Part shown: piece after piece, positions 1 through 7,027 of the stretch | Position numbering within the stretch: the first letter of the stretch is position 1 | Layout of the letters: each line of letters begins with the position of its first letter | Source: Bradyrhizobium sp. CB1717 | GTDB lineage: Bacteria; Pseudomonadota; Alphaproteobacteria; Rhizobiales; Xanthobacteraceae | Direction: 5' to 3' | NCBI RefSeq assembly: GCF_029714325.1 | Contig: NZ_CP121666.1 | Coordinates: 372,001 to 436,000 of the forward strand | DNA length: 64,000 bases | Made by a program: the position numbers and the translations under genes | The notes under the pieces: model-generated | Database searches by the model: none | Seen by the model: the letters and a program-made list of their open reading frames with translations, nothing else | What the model was told of the DNA's origin: nothing

Positions 1-694
1 GGTTTGCCGGCGCGCTTCTGGTTGATGAGCTCCACCAGCGCGCTCTCATAGTGATCCTCGAACTTCTCGGGATCGAACCGTCCCGCCTTCTGGTTCACGA
101 TGTGCTTTGCGAGGTCGAGCATGTCCTTGGTCAGCTTCACCTGCTGGATGTCCTCGAAATACTCCTGCTCGCTCCGAACTTCGTAGGGGTAGCGCAGCAG
201 GGTGCCGACGAGCCCCTTGTCCAACGGCTCGAGCCCAATGATGTGCTCGGGTTGGTCAGCACCACCCGTCCGATCGCTACCTTGTTCATCTCGCGGATGG
301 TCTCACGGATCACGGCGAAGGCGTCGTGCCCGACCTTGCCATCCGGACGCAGGTAGTAGGGCCTGATGAGATACCTCGGGTCGATGTCCGCCCTGTCGAC
401 AAACTCGTCGATCTCGATGGTGCGCGTCGACTCCAGCGCGATCTCCTCGAGCTCTTCTTTCGAGACCTCGATGTACTGGCCCTTGTCGAGTTCGTAACCC
501 TTCACGATGTCCTCGTTCGGGACCTCGTCGCCGGTATCCGCATCGACCTTCAGGTACTTGATGCGGTGTCCGGTCTGTCGGTTGAGCTGGTTGAAGCTGA
601 TCTTTTCGCTCTCCGAGGTCGCCGGGTAGAGCGCCACGGGGCACGTCACCAGGGACAGACGCAGGAAGCCTTTCCAGTTGGCGCGCGGGGCCAT
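1..694 (-). pseudogene. ku: Ku family DNA end-binding protein, frameshifted and cut by window edge
   Basis: Bacterial Ku binds DNA ends and recruits LigD in non-homologous end joining. Translation from the ATG at 694 begins MAPRANWKGFLRLSLVTCPV, a typical Ku start, and stays Ku-like for about 148 residues to GRVVLTN. There the frame breaks. From about 250 downward a different minus frame carries the expected continuation (HIIGLEPLDKGLVGTLLRYP, later HYESALVELINQKRAGKP) and runs off the left edge. The two halves join if one base is restored near 249-251 (CTCGG where CTCGCGG is expected on the plus strand). The C-terminal tail lies outside the window. The break could be a true mutation or a sequencing error. 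No ligD is visible here. Confidence 0.85.
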
Positions 695-777
695 GATACG
701 CAGAACTCCAGATACGCGGGACCTCGTGGATTCAAGACGATCGGGACGCCTAGGTTCCGACATTCCGAGATGGCCTA

Positions 778-993
778 CTAGCCATCGATTTCCCGGCGGA
801 TCAGGTCGCGGTGGTCGATGTGCGAGGCCAACAGCATCCGGAACGTGTCCAGCACGTCGCTGGCCAGCCCTATCGGGTGTCCCGCGCGTTCCAGCCCTTC
901 GACGATTGCGAGCTGCCGGGCGACGTGACCTTCGCTAAGCGCGACGTGACGCTCCGCTTCCGAGAGGTGTCGTCGCGCCATCAGCAGGTCCAT
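778..993 (-). CDS. Small conserved hypothetical protein (71 aa)
   Basis: Short charged helical protein beginning MDLLMARRHLSEAERHVALS, with HVARQLAIVEGLERAGHPI in the middle and HIDHRDLIRREI near the end. Small proteins of this pattern recur in Bradyrhizobium genomes next to stress genes. I know no function. It has no signal peptide or membrane segment and is probably cytoplasmic. It lies upstream of the broken ku on the same strand and is divergent from the gene at 1083. A second in-frame Met at residue 5 could be the real start. Confidence 0.6.
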   Translation of the reverse strand: MDLLMARRHLSEAERHVALSEGHVARQLAIVEGLERAGHPIGLASDVLDTFRMLLASHIDHRDLIRREIDG

Positions 994-1082
994 CCCGCGA
1001 GCCTACCCCAGCCCGGGTCGATCGGAGATTAAACCTGCGGACGGCCGCTTGACTCGTTGGGAACGAATAGGGAACATAGGCC

Positions 1083-1301
1083 ATGCCCGCTGCGCCCGAC
1101 CCCGCTACGCCCGCTGAGCGCGACCTCGAGCTGGCCGCCGACCAAGCCATCCAGACCTGCGGCGGGGACGCCCGCGAGGCCGTGAAGGCGTTGTTGGTCG
1201 CCATCGATTTTCTCGAGGCCGAGGCCAACGAACTGCGCGCGGCGGTGTCGAAAGGATATTCGCGCGGGCGGCATGGCCTGCTGCATGAGCGCAAGGAGTG
1301 A
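1083..1301 (+). CDS. Small conserved hypothetical protein (72 aa)
   Basis: Acidic helical protein. The core DQAIQTCGGDAREAVKALLV followed by a predicted helix rich in Glu and Leu, and the ending SKGYSRGR, match a small-protein pattern common in Bradyrhizobium. Function is unknown to me. It has no signal peptide. It ends 5 bp before the interrupted reading frame at 1307, so the two probably form one transcript. Confidence 0.6.
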   Translation: MPAAPDPATPAERDLELAADQAIQTCGGDAREAVKALLVAIDFLEAEANELRAAVSKGYSRGRHGLLHERKE

Positions 1302-1306
1302 CTGCG

Positions 1307-1552
1307 ATGGACGTCACCTACTACGTCGCACTGCCGTTCGTGATGGCGGACGACGGCGTCGCGCCCGGCGAGGCGGTCGAATGCCTGAGCGCCAACGCCG
1401 CCGTCATGCTCGCCGAGGCGCTGTCGCGAAAACCCGGCTGCGCCGGCGCGGTCGCCTTCTAGGGGACCGGCGATCCGTCCAGCGGCGAATTCGGCGACGC
1501 CAAGCTGATCCGGAAGTTCGGCGAGGTGCCGGACGATCTGAGCGCGCTCTGA
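1307..1552 (+). pseudogene. Small hypothetical gene interrupted by an in-frame TAG
   Basis: Reading from ATG 1307 gives MDVTYYVALPFVMADDGVAP and so on to PGCAGAVAF. A TAG at 1460-1462 (codon 52) stops it. The same frame then continues without a shift as GTGDPSSGEFGDAKLIRKFG to a TGA at 1550-1552. From memory, intact relatives read through this point with an ordinary residue, for an 81-residue protein. This is a nonsense substitution rather than an indel. It probably shares a transcript with the gene at 1083. The 51-residue product might still be made. Confidence 0.6.
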
Positions 1553-1569
1553 CGGGCGGCGATTTCGCT

Positions 1570-1737
1570 TCACTCGTCGCTTGGACCGACAACATCTCTC
1601 GGCTCGAGCAAGTTCAGCGCGGTCTCGATCTGGGCGAGCAATGCCTGGATTTCGTCCCGCTCGTTCGGCCCAGGATCGCTCTCCAGTCGCTCCAGGAGCG
1701 CCTGCTTCCGCGCGAGCAGCTTTGCGACGGTCGACAT
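1570..1737 (-). CDS. Small coiled-coil-like hypothetical protein (55 aa)
   Basis: Begins MSTVAKLLARKQALLERLES and continues PGPNERDEIQALLAQIETAL, a helix-turn-helix of two amphipathic helices that suggests a small coiled coil. I chose ATG 1737 over an upstream Met at 1758 because the upstream seven residues look like leader sequence. Function unknown. It is convergent with the interrupted gene ending at 1552. Similar small proteins are common in Bradyrhizobium. Confidence 0.55.
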   Translation of the reverse strand: MSTVAKLLARKQALLERLESDPGPNERDEIQALLAQIETALNLLEPRDVVGPSDE

Positions 1738-1848
1738 CGCGCCTCCCCATGTTGGCATCTACAAAGGAGTTGGTGCGCCCGCGACGAACTTGCCAGTCCT
1801 GGCCGTGCGTGTGGCCCGGACCACCCCGGGCCGACTTCTTTCGGACCA

Positions 1849-2031
1849 CTACTTCGCCGGCGGCCGCAGCGGGCCCTCCACCCACTTCCGGGCGGCGGGA
1901 TCGTGCAGCGGATCGTCGTCGCAATCGGGGCAGACGTAGCGCTCCCCGCCTCTGGTGACCTCGTCGCGGACGAGCTTCATGGGCCGCCCGCAGTGAGGGC
2001 ACGGCTTCCGGATTTGGTGCTGCAACGACAT
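1849..2031 (-). CDS. Small zinc-ribbon protein (60 aa)
   Basis: Contains CPHCGRPM at residues 11-18 and CPDC at about 34-37, two CxxC pairs that would bind one zinc as a zinc ribbon. The rest is charged (VRDEVTRGGERYV) with a short Pro-rich tail. It could bind nucleic acid or protein, but no specific function can be assigned. The gene stands alone on the minus strand in the small-protein region. Confidence 0.65.
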   Translation of the reverse strand: MSLQHQIRKPCPHCGRPMKLVRDEVTRGGERYVCPDCDDDPLHDPAARKWVEGPLRPPAK

Positions 2032-2149
2032 CTGGCTTCCCCCGCCGCGCTTAGCCTATTCCCGATCGCCGCGCGGACACAAGCGAGCTCTTGACGCGAA
2101 CCGCGCCACCCAATCTAATCCAGCTTCGGTGATGTTGTGGGGTGGCGTC

Positions 2150-2347
2150 ATGGAAGAGTTCTACAGCGGCTTCGCGCAACGGGCGCGCGATCTTGCGGAA
2201 AGAGCGGACCCATTCACACGAAGACGGCTGCTCGACTTGGCCAAGAGGTACGACGCCAAGAGCAAACCCGGCGGGAGCGCCCGGCCCCTGCCGCCGCCGC
2301 GCACCACGCCGCCGGCGACACTCTTCGCCGGCCCGGGCGAGGCATGA
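2150..2347 (+). CDS. Small hypothetical protein (65 aa), coupled to the next gene
   Basis: From ATG 2150 it reads MEEFYSGFAQRARDLAERAD, then PFTRRRLLDLAKRYDAK and a Pro-rich tail. An upstream ATG at 2129 is possible but adds residues unlike the family pattern. Its TGA (2345-2347) overlaps the ATG of the zinc-finger gene at 2344 as ATGA, so the two are probably translationally coupled. I recognise the pattern from Bradyrhizobium but not a function. Confidence 0.6.
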   Translation: MEEFYSGFAQRARDLAERADPFTRRRLLDLAKRYDAKSKPGGSARPLPPPRTTPPATLFAGPGEA

Positions 2348-2493
2348 GGAAAGGCGGCTCCGCCGACGCCAAGTGCGACGCTTGCAATGGCGCTGGGCAC
2401 CAGCCAGCGCGCGAGACCGAACTTGGTCGCAGGATCTTTCCGGGCCGTTGCACGAAGTGCGGCGGCAAGGGGCGGATACGGGAGCCGGAGTGA
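2344..2493 (+). CDS. Small DnaJ-type zinc-finger protein (49 aa)
   Basis: A 49-residue protein with two CxxCxGxG-like units, CDACNGAGH and CTKCGGKGR, the arrangement that binds zinc in the DnaJ central domain. There is no J domain, so it is a free-standing zinc finger. Its start overlaps the stop of the preceding gene (ATGA). A protein-folding or redox role during stress is only a guess from the motif. Confidence 0.65.
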   Translation: MRKGGSADAKCDACNGAGHQPARETELGRRIFPGRCTKCGGKGRIREPE

Positions 2494-2579
2494 CCGCGCC
2501 GGATTCAGCGGCCGACCACCCTCACGGCGGCCGCGGGATCGCCGAGCAGCCCTCGGGTCGATCCGGACCAATCTGTTCG

Positions 2580-2604
2580 TGAACTAACGATCGCTCTTGC
2601 CGTT
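2580..2604 (+). promoter_or_regulatory. Possible EcfG-type promoter, imperfect -35
   Basis: TGAAC at 2580-2584, exactly 16 bases, then CGTT at 2601-2604. The general-stress sigma factor EcfG of Rhizobiales recognises GGAAC-N16/17-CGTT, so the -35 has one mismatch and the -10 is perfect. It lies 47 bp before the ATG at 2652 and points towards it. Confidence 0.4.
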
Positions 2605-2651
2605 GTGCCGCATCCGGGCCGCCTTCGACTGCGTGCGCGGAGGGGACAACC

Positions 2652-2867
2652 ATGAGGACCGATTCGCGCCAGCAATTGGATTCAGGCAGCACCGAGGATC
2701 GAACCTACCTCGAGTCGCTGATCAAGGAGGATTTCGAGCGATGCCATCCCGGTGAGACACTGGACGATCTCAAGCGGCGAGCGTCCTTTTCGAGAGAGGA
2801 CAGAGGCCTGCTGCGGGACTGGATGACGGTCGCCGCTGGCCGCGCCGCGGCCACAACGCGCGGCTAA
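2652..2867 (+). CDS. Small conserved hypothetical protein (71 aa)
   Basis: The centre reads YLESLIKEDFERCHPGETL, followed by DDLKRRASFSREDRGLLRDW, a pattern of short charged helices that I recognise from Bradyrhizobium small proteins but cannot name. It has no membrane segment or signal peptide. A near-consensus EcfG promoter sits just upstream, so induction under general stress is plausible. Confidence 0.65.
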   Translation: MRTDSRQQLDSGSTEDRTYLESLIKEDFERCHPGETLDDLKRRASFSREDRGLLRDWMTVAAGRAAATTRG

Positions 2868-2947
2868 AGGATAGCGCGAGCAAGCGACGATCCGCTGCCA
2901 TCCTTACGGGCTCGATCGAAGGATCCGAAACTCACGGCGGTCCCGGT

Positions 2948-3340
2948 TCAAGCCGGTGAGGCCCCGGTATCGAGTAGCTGCGAGACGACGGCAGCCAATT
3001 GCGCCGGGGCAAAGGGCTTCTGAATCAGGACGCTGCCGTCGACGCCCTGCGATTGCCAGTCAGGCGCGCTGGCGCTCGTCATGTAGACCACAGGAAAGCC
3101 CGGGATGATTTCCCTGATCTGCCGCGCCAGTTCCCAGCCGCTGATGCCGTCACCCAGGTTGATGTCCGTCACCAGGACCCGACATCCCTCGCGGCCATCG
3201 CAAAAAGTGGACATGGCCTCCTCCCCCGAATGGACCGAGCAGGCCTCGAAACCGACGTCGGACAACGCGTCCTCGACGAAGCTTGCGATGAGAGCCTCAT
3301 CCTCCACAACCAGAACTCGAACGGAATCACTCACTTTCAA
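2948..3340 (-). CDS. Single-domain response regulator (CheY-like)
   Basis: A stand-alone receiver domain of 130 residues. The acidic pair is E13-D14, the phosphoacceptor is D59 in VLVTDINLGD, the switch threonine is T88 in YMTSA, and the conserved lysine is K108 in QKPF. There is no output domain, so it should act by protein contact or phosphotransfer. It lacks the PFxFATGY motif of the SdrG-type receivers linked to general-stress control. No kinase is adjacent; the nearest neighbour is the stress-promoter-driven PRC-barrel gene upstream on the same strand. Confidence 0.9.
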   Translation of the reverse strand: MKVSDSVRVLVVEDEALIASFVEDALSDVGFEACSVHSGEEAMSTFCDGREGCRVLVTDINLGDGISGWELARQIREIIPGFPVVYMTSASAPDWQSQGVDGSVLIQKPFAPAQLAAVVSQLLDTGASPA

Positions 3341-3418
3341 GTCTCCTCGGCGATCAGGCCTGATCGTCGACCGGGTCGTGGTGCGTCGAGCAGCCAGACG
3401 CCAGAGTGTCGTCCTGCC

Positions 3419-3781
3419 TCAGGCCACCGGCACGCCGTAGTAGGCGTTCACGGAGCGCGTGGTCGCCGGGTCGCTCCAATTCCAACTGCTCTCGTCGGCG
3501 TATTTGGGGGCGCCGCGGAGCTGGTCCTGGGTGATACCGGTGACGTAGCCGCCGAGGTTGGTGTCGTATTTCAACGCCTGCCAGGGCAGCGGATAATGAT
3601 CGTCGCCGATGCCGAGCAGCCCGCCGAAGCTGAGCACCGCGTACGACACCTTGCCGCTGACCTTGTCGATCATGACGCGCTCGATGTAGCCGACCTTTTC
3701 CCCGTCGGCCCCGTACACGTTCGTACCCTCCACCTTGTCGCTGCCGATCAGGCTGAACGTCTCGCGATCTTCCATGGCCAT
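3419..3781 (-). CDS. PRC-barrel domain protein
   Basis: A 120-residue protein with one PRC-barrel: LIGSDKVEGTNVYGADGEKV, then GYIERVMIDKVSGKVSYAVL, and a conserved DDHYPLPW. The C-terminal 40 residues are Trp/Tyr-rich. PRC-barrel proteins of this size are frequent in rhizobial stress regulons, but the ligand is not known. A strong match to the EcfG general-stress promoter lies just upstream. No signal peptide is evident. Confidence 0.85.
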   Translation of the reverse strand: MAMEDRETFSLIGSDKVEGTNVYGADGEKVGYIERVMIDKVSGKVSYAVLSFGGLLGIGDDHYPLPWQALKYDTNLGGYVTGITQDQLRGAPKYADESSWNWSDPATTRSVNAYYGVPVA

Positions 3782-3813
3782 GGTTGACCTCCTGGATGTT
3801 GTCTCCGGAAATC

Positions 3814-3838
3814 AACGGTGCCACGATGCCTCCGTTCC
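3814..3838 (-). promoter_or_regulatory. EcfG-type general-stress promoter
   Basis: Reading the minus strand, GGAAC (3838-3834) is followed after exactly 16 bases by CGTT (3817-3814). This matches the Rhizobiales EcfG consensus GGAAC-N16/17-CGTT without mismatch. It stands 33 bp upstream of the PRC-barrel start codon. Confidence 0.7.
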
Positions 3839-3905
3839 CGGCAGCGACCGCGGCGAAATGTTGATCTCCCAGGGATGGAGCGGCCGGGTCGGATGACGCG
3901 CCGCA

Positions 3906-4132
3906 ATGCCCGCCGGAAGAAGTCGGCGAGCGGAGTTCGAGGATAGAGCTGACCGATTGGAGCGCGATTTTCTGAGGAAGCTCCTCGGCGAATCCTGGTC
4001 AGCCCGCCGACGTTCGACCACGAAATCGTGGCGCGGCTGGTGTAACTGGGTCTGGTGGAAACCGAACCGCTTCCATCCGGAGATATCAAGTATCGCATCA
4101 CCGACGCCGGGCGGGCAGCGGCTACCGCGTGA
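3906..4132 (+). pseudogene. Remnant of a small winged-helix-like gene
   Basis: One frame gives DRLERDFLRKLLGES up to about 3993. After a one-base shift the next frame gives LVSPPTFDHEIVARLV, an in-frame TAA at 4043-4045, then LGLVETEPLPSGDIKYRITD and GRAATA to the TGA at 4130. The joined product reads like one small protein ending in a KYRITDAGR pattern typical of winged-helix domains. It carries both a frameshift and a nonsense codon, so it is dead unless the sequence is wrong. The start is uncertain. Confidence 0.5.
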
Positions 4133-4424
4133 ACCACGGATCGGCGAGCCGCGGCAGATCGGAGGAACGATAGCCTTGCGACACTATTGAACTGGAGGGA
4201 CTGTCGCCCGCCGTTGAACTACGGCGCCTGTCGCGGATAGCCAAAGGTCTCACGACCCGCTATTCAGAACTAGCGCTCGCGAGGATAGCCAAAGGCGGCG
4301 GTCTCTCCGCAACCTCGGTATTCTCGCAGCTACGCGCCTTTGCCGGCCTCAAGGTCCCCGGGCCGTTGCCGTTCGTGTCGCGCCTTCGCCGGCAGGCGCG
4401 ATCTCCATCCCGCACCCGCACGAC

Positions 4425-4892
4425 TTATTTGCCGCGCAGCGACAGACTGATCCGCGTTACGACGTCGTCCCACTCGCGCTCTTCGCTCGCCGGGTAGTTG
4501 ATCAGGACGCAGTGAATCAATCCACTCGAGAAGTTGCAGCGGTTGTACCAGACCTTGTCGGCCTTGTAGCTGGAAACAGCAAAGAACCGAGGCGTCGTTC
4601 GCTTGTACTGGATGCGCGCGGGCGGATGCTTCTTTGCGAGAAATGCAGCGGGCGAATCGTTGGAGACGTTGGGTGCGGCCTGTATCGTAAGGTCGGCTCG
4701 GCCGTCAGCCGTCCGAAATCGCTGTCCGTAGCCATCCGGCCGGCCGACTTCTTCGGTAAAGATCGAGGCCGGGAAATCGACTGAGGTACCGGTCTGCGGG
4801 ATGGAATAGGTCGTCCATCTCACCGGTTGAGCCGAAACCGCGGAGGTCGAGGCGACAAGTGCAAAAACTAGCACCGACACAACCCATTTCAT
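4425..4892 (-). CDS. Exported hypothetical protein (155 aa)
   Basis: The N-terminus MKWVVSVLVFALVASTSAVS followed by AQ is a clear Sec signal peptide, with cleavage likely after AQP or SAQ. The mature part has VDFPASIF, GQRFRTADGRADLTI and two cysteines near CNFSSGLIHC that could form a disulfide in the periplasm. Length is similar to other small exported proteins of rhizobia. No enzymatic motif is visible. Upstream lie 245 bp without a gene; downstream lies a degraded stretch. Confidence 0.75.
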   Translation of the reverse strand: MKWVVSVLVFALVASTSAVSAQPVRWTTYSIPQTGTSVDFPASIFTEEVGRPDGYGQRFRTADGRADLTIQAAPNVSNDSPAAFLAKKHPPARIQYKRTTPRFFAVSSYKADKVWYNRCNFSSGLIHCVLINYPASEEREWDDVVTRISLSLRGK

Positions 4893-5137
4893 AGGGTCTC
4901 CTCCCAGGAATCATGAAGACCCGACGAGCGACTTCATGAGCTTTCTTCGGACTGGTTTCCGCGAGCTCAATTCGATCCGGAGGCGGTCGTTCCGCTGCAA
5001 GCGCGTTTCTGACTACAGCTCCGCGATCTCGCTCGGCAGCGGAGCCGGCCTCGTCGTCGGCGCGAGCGGCACCCACCCTCGCGTCAAGGAGCAAGTCGCT
5101 GGCCTCCGAGTTTCCATCTGCTGGAGCGAAATCGTTC

Positions 5138-5833
5138 ATGCATGGAGAGGTCGTGCGCGCGGTCAAGGAGAGCAAACGGTCCAGGAGGTCCCGCTTCCTC
5201 CGCGACGCGATGGTCGACGTGCAGATTGCCGGCCGCGGCATTCGCAGCAGGCGGGTCCTGCTGGCGATGCGGCAGGTCCCCCGCGAAATCTTCCTTGATC
5301 GTCGGTTCGCGGAAGCCGCGTACGAAGACAGCGCGGTACCGATCCCGAAAGGGCAGACCATCTCTCAGCCCTACATCGTCGCCAGGATGCTCGAGGCTGC
5401 CGCAATCGCCAAGTCGGACCGGGTTCTGGAGATCGGCGCGGGTTCGGGTTATCTGGCGGCACTCGCCGCCAAGCTCGGGCGGGAGGTTTGCGCGCTCGAG
5501 CGCCATGAAGCATTGGTGCAGCGCGCCCGATCTCGCCTTCGGCATCTCGGCTGCCGCAACGTGGATCTGCGTCAGGGCGACGGGACTGCAGGATGGCCGG
5601 ATGGCGGCGAGTTCGACGTGATCGTGGTGTCGGCCGCCGGCGCGCAGATACCCGCGGCTCTCAAGGCTCAACTGGCTCCGTCGGGAAGACTTCTCATCCC
5701 GCTCGGCGATCCTGACGATGTGCAGTGGCTGACGAAGCTGACACGCGGGCCGGAGGGTCGTTTCGTCGAGGACAGGATAGAGGAGGTGCGCTTCGTTCCT
5801 CTTGTTTCCTGCGGGGAGCCGAGGAAGCCGTGA
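5138..5833 (+). CDS. pcm: Protein-L-isoaspartate O-methyltransferase
   Basis: Transfers a methyl group from S-adenosylmethionine to isoaspartyl residues in aged proteins so that they can be repaired. The family signatures are present: PKGQTISQPYIVARM at about 70-84, the SAM-binding motif RVLEIGAGSGYLAAL at about 95-109, and FDVIVVSAAG further on. The 231 residues fit the bacterial enzyme with a short basic N-terminal extension, so a later start is possible. It stands alone; surE, often next to pcm elsewhere, is not present. Confidence 0.9.
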   Translation: MHGEVVRAVKESKRSRRSRFLRDAMVDVQIAGRGIRSRRVLLAMRQVPREIFLDRRFAEAAYEDSAVPIPKGQTISQPYIVARMLEAAAIAKSDRVLEIGAGSGYLAALAAKLGREVCALERHEALVQRARSRLRHLGCRNVDLRQGDGTAGWPDGGEFDVIVVSAAGAQIPAALKAQLAPSGRLLIPLGDPDDVQWLTKLTRGPEGRFVEDRIEEVRFVPLVSCGEPRKP

Positions 5834-5914
5834 CGACGGCCGGCCTTGACCTGGCAGTGTCGTCCGAACGCAAGATGCGTTGGCCGTACCCGTTCAGGAA
5901 GGGCTTGCCCGAGC

Positions 5915-6136
5915 TCATTCGCGCGCCTCGCGCCGACGCTCGCGGCGTTCGCGCCGCCGCTTGGCCCGATCCGCCGGTTGCGGGAGGGCAGGCACCGGCG
6001 CAGCAACGGTCTCGACCGAGGTCGCCTCGAGCAACTGGTGGGTCCCAGGGCGAGCCTCAAGGAATTCCAGCACCGCCCGGCCCTTCTCGGCGATCTTCCA
6101 ACCGCCGCTTTCCGTCAGACCGCAGCTGTGGAAGAA
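5915..6136 (-). pseudogene. C-terminal remnant of a hypothetical DNA-binding-like protein
   Basis: The minus strand carries an open stretch reading LTESGGWKIAEKGRAVLEFL, an Ala/Pro linker, and a very basic tail RAKRRRERRERRREARE ending in TGA at 5915-5917. The pattern resembles the end of small winged-helix proteins. Upstream it meets a stop (TAG at 6137-6139) inside the 19-bp repeat block with no start codon, so the 5' part appears lost. Confidence 0.4.
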
Positions 6137-6187
6137 CTATTTTGTCTAAGAAGAACTCTATTGTCTAAAAAGAACTATATTGTCTTC
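6131..6187. repeat. Three tandem 19-bp repeats
   Basis: Units 6131-6149 (GAAGAACTATTTTGTCTAA), 6150-6168 (GAAGAACTCTATTGTCTAA) and 6169-6187 (AAAGAACTATATTGTCTTC) abut without spacers. They are AT-rich in a GC-rich setting and lie between the ends of pcm and sdhB. The minus-strand remnant gene stops at the first unit. Confidence 0.85.
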
Positions 6188-6220
6188 ACACACCGGCCGG
6201 GGCTCATCGCATGGACGATG

Positions 6221-7003
6221 CTAGATCTGCCGCTCGACCATCTTGAGCTTCAGCTCGGCGATGGCTTCCGCCGGGTTGAGGCCCTTCGGGCACGCCTTGG
6301 CGCAGTTCATGATGGTGTGGCAGCGATAGAGGCGGAACGGGTCCTCGAGATTGTCGAGGCGCTCGCCGGTGGCCTCGTCGCGGGAGTCGGAGACCCAGCG
6401 GTTGGCCTGGAGCAGCGCGGCGGGGCCGAGATAGCGGTCACTGTTCCACCAATAGCTCGGGCACGAGGTCGAGCAGCAGGCGCACAGGATGCACTCGTAG
6501 AGGCCGTCGAGCTTCTCGCGGTCCTCGTGGCTCTGGCGCCATTCCTTCTGCGGCGTCGGCGAGGTCGTCTTCAGCCACGGCTCGACGGAGGCGTACTGCG
6601 CGTAGAAGTTCGTCAGATCGGGGACGAGGTCCTTCACGACCGGCTGGTGCGGCAACGGGTTGATCTTCACCGCGCCGTCCTTGACGTCGTGCATCGAGCG
6701 GGTGCAGGCCAGCGTGTTCTGGCCGTCGATGTTCATTGCGCAGGAGCCGCAGACGCCTTCGCGGCAGGAGCGGCGGAAGGTCAGCGACGGATCGATGTGG
6801 TTCTTGATCCAGATCAGGCCGTCCAGCACCATCGGACCGCAATCATGGGTGTCGACGTAATAGGTGTCGACGCTCGGATTCTTGCCGTCATCAGGATTCC
6901 AGCGATAAACCCTGAACTCGCGGAGCTCGGTCGCGCCCGCGGGCTTCGGCCAGGTCTTGCCGCCGGTGATCTTGGAGTTCTTCGGAAGTGCGAATTCAAC
7001 CAT
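6221..7003 (-). CDS. sdhB: Succinate dehydrogenase iron-sulfur subunit
   Basis: Carries electrons from the SdhA flavin to quinone in complex II. The [2Fe-2S] ligands are C80, C85, C88 and C100 (CREGVCGSC and TLAC). The [4Fe-4S] and [3Fe-4S] clusters use [13 protein letters not shown] at 171-183 and [17 protein letters not shown] near residue 230. Length (260 aa) is normal. It is the last gene of sdhCDAB, 24 bp after sdhA. It acts on the cytoplasmic face of the inner membrane, in both the TCA cycle and respiration. Confidence 0.98.
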   Translation of the reverse strand: MVEFALPKNSKITGGKTWPKPAGATELREFRVYRWNPDDGKNPSVDTYYVDTHDCGPMVLDGLIWIKNHIDPSLTFRRSCREGVCGSCAMNIDGQNTLACTRSMHDVKDGAVKINPLPHQPVVKDLVPDLTNFYAQYASVEPWLKTTSPTPQKEWRQSHEDREKLDGLYECILCACCSTSCPSYWWNSDRYLGPAALLQANRWVSDSRDEATGERLDNLEDPFRLYRCHTIMNCAKACPKGLNPAEAIAELKLKMVERQI

Positions 7004-7027
7004 TTCGATAGGGCCTTCGCTGTTCGA

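Noticed and set aside
695..777. An EcfG promoter before ku
   Set aside because: GGAAC is present on the minus strand, but the base positions 16 bp later read TCTT, not CGTT.
4133..4424. A plus-strand open frame that repeats RIAKG twice
   Set aside because: It has no plausible start codon, runs into the antisense of the exported gene at 4425, and matches no family I know. I treat the stretch as gene-free.
6131..6187. The 19-bp repeats as a CRISPR array
   Set aside because: The units abut without spacers, there are only three, and no cas gene is present.
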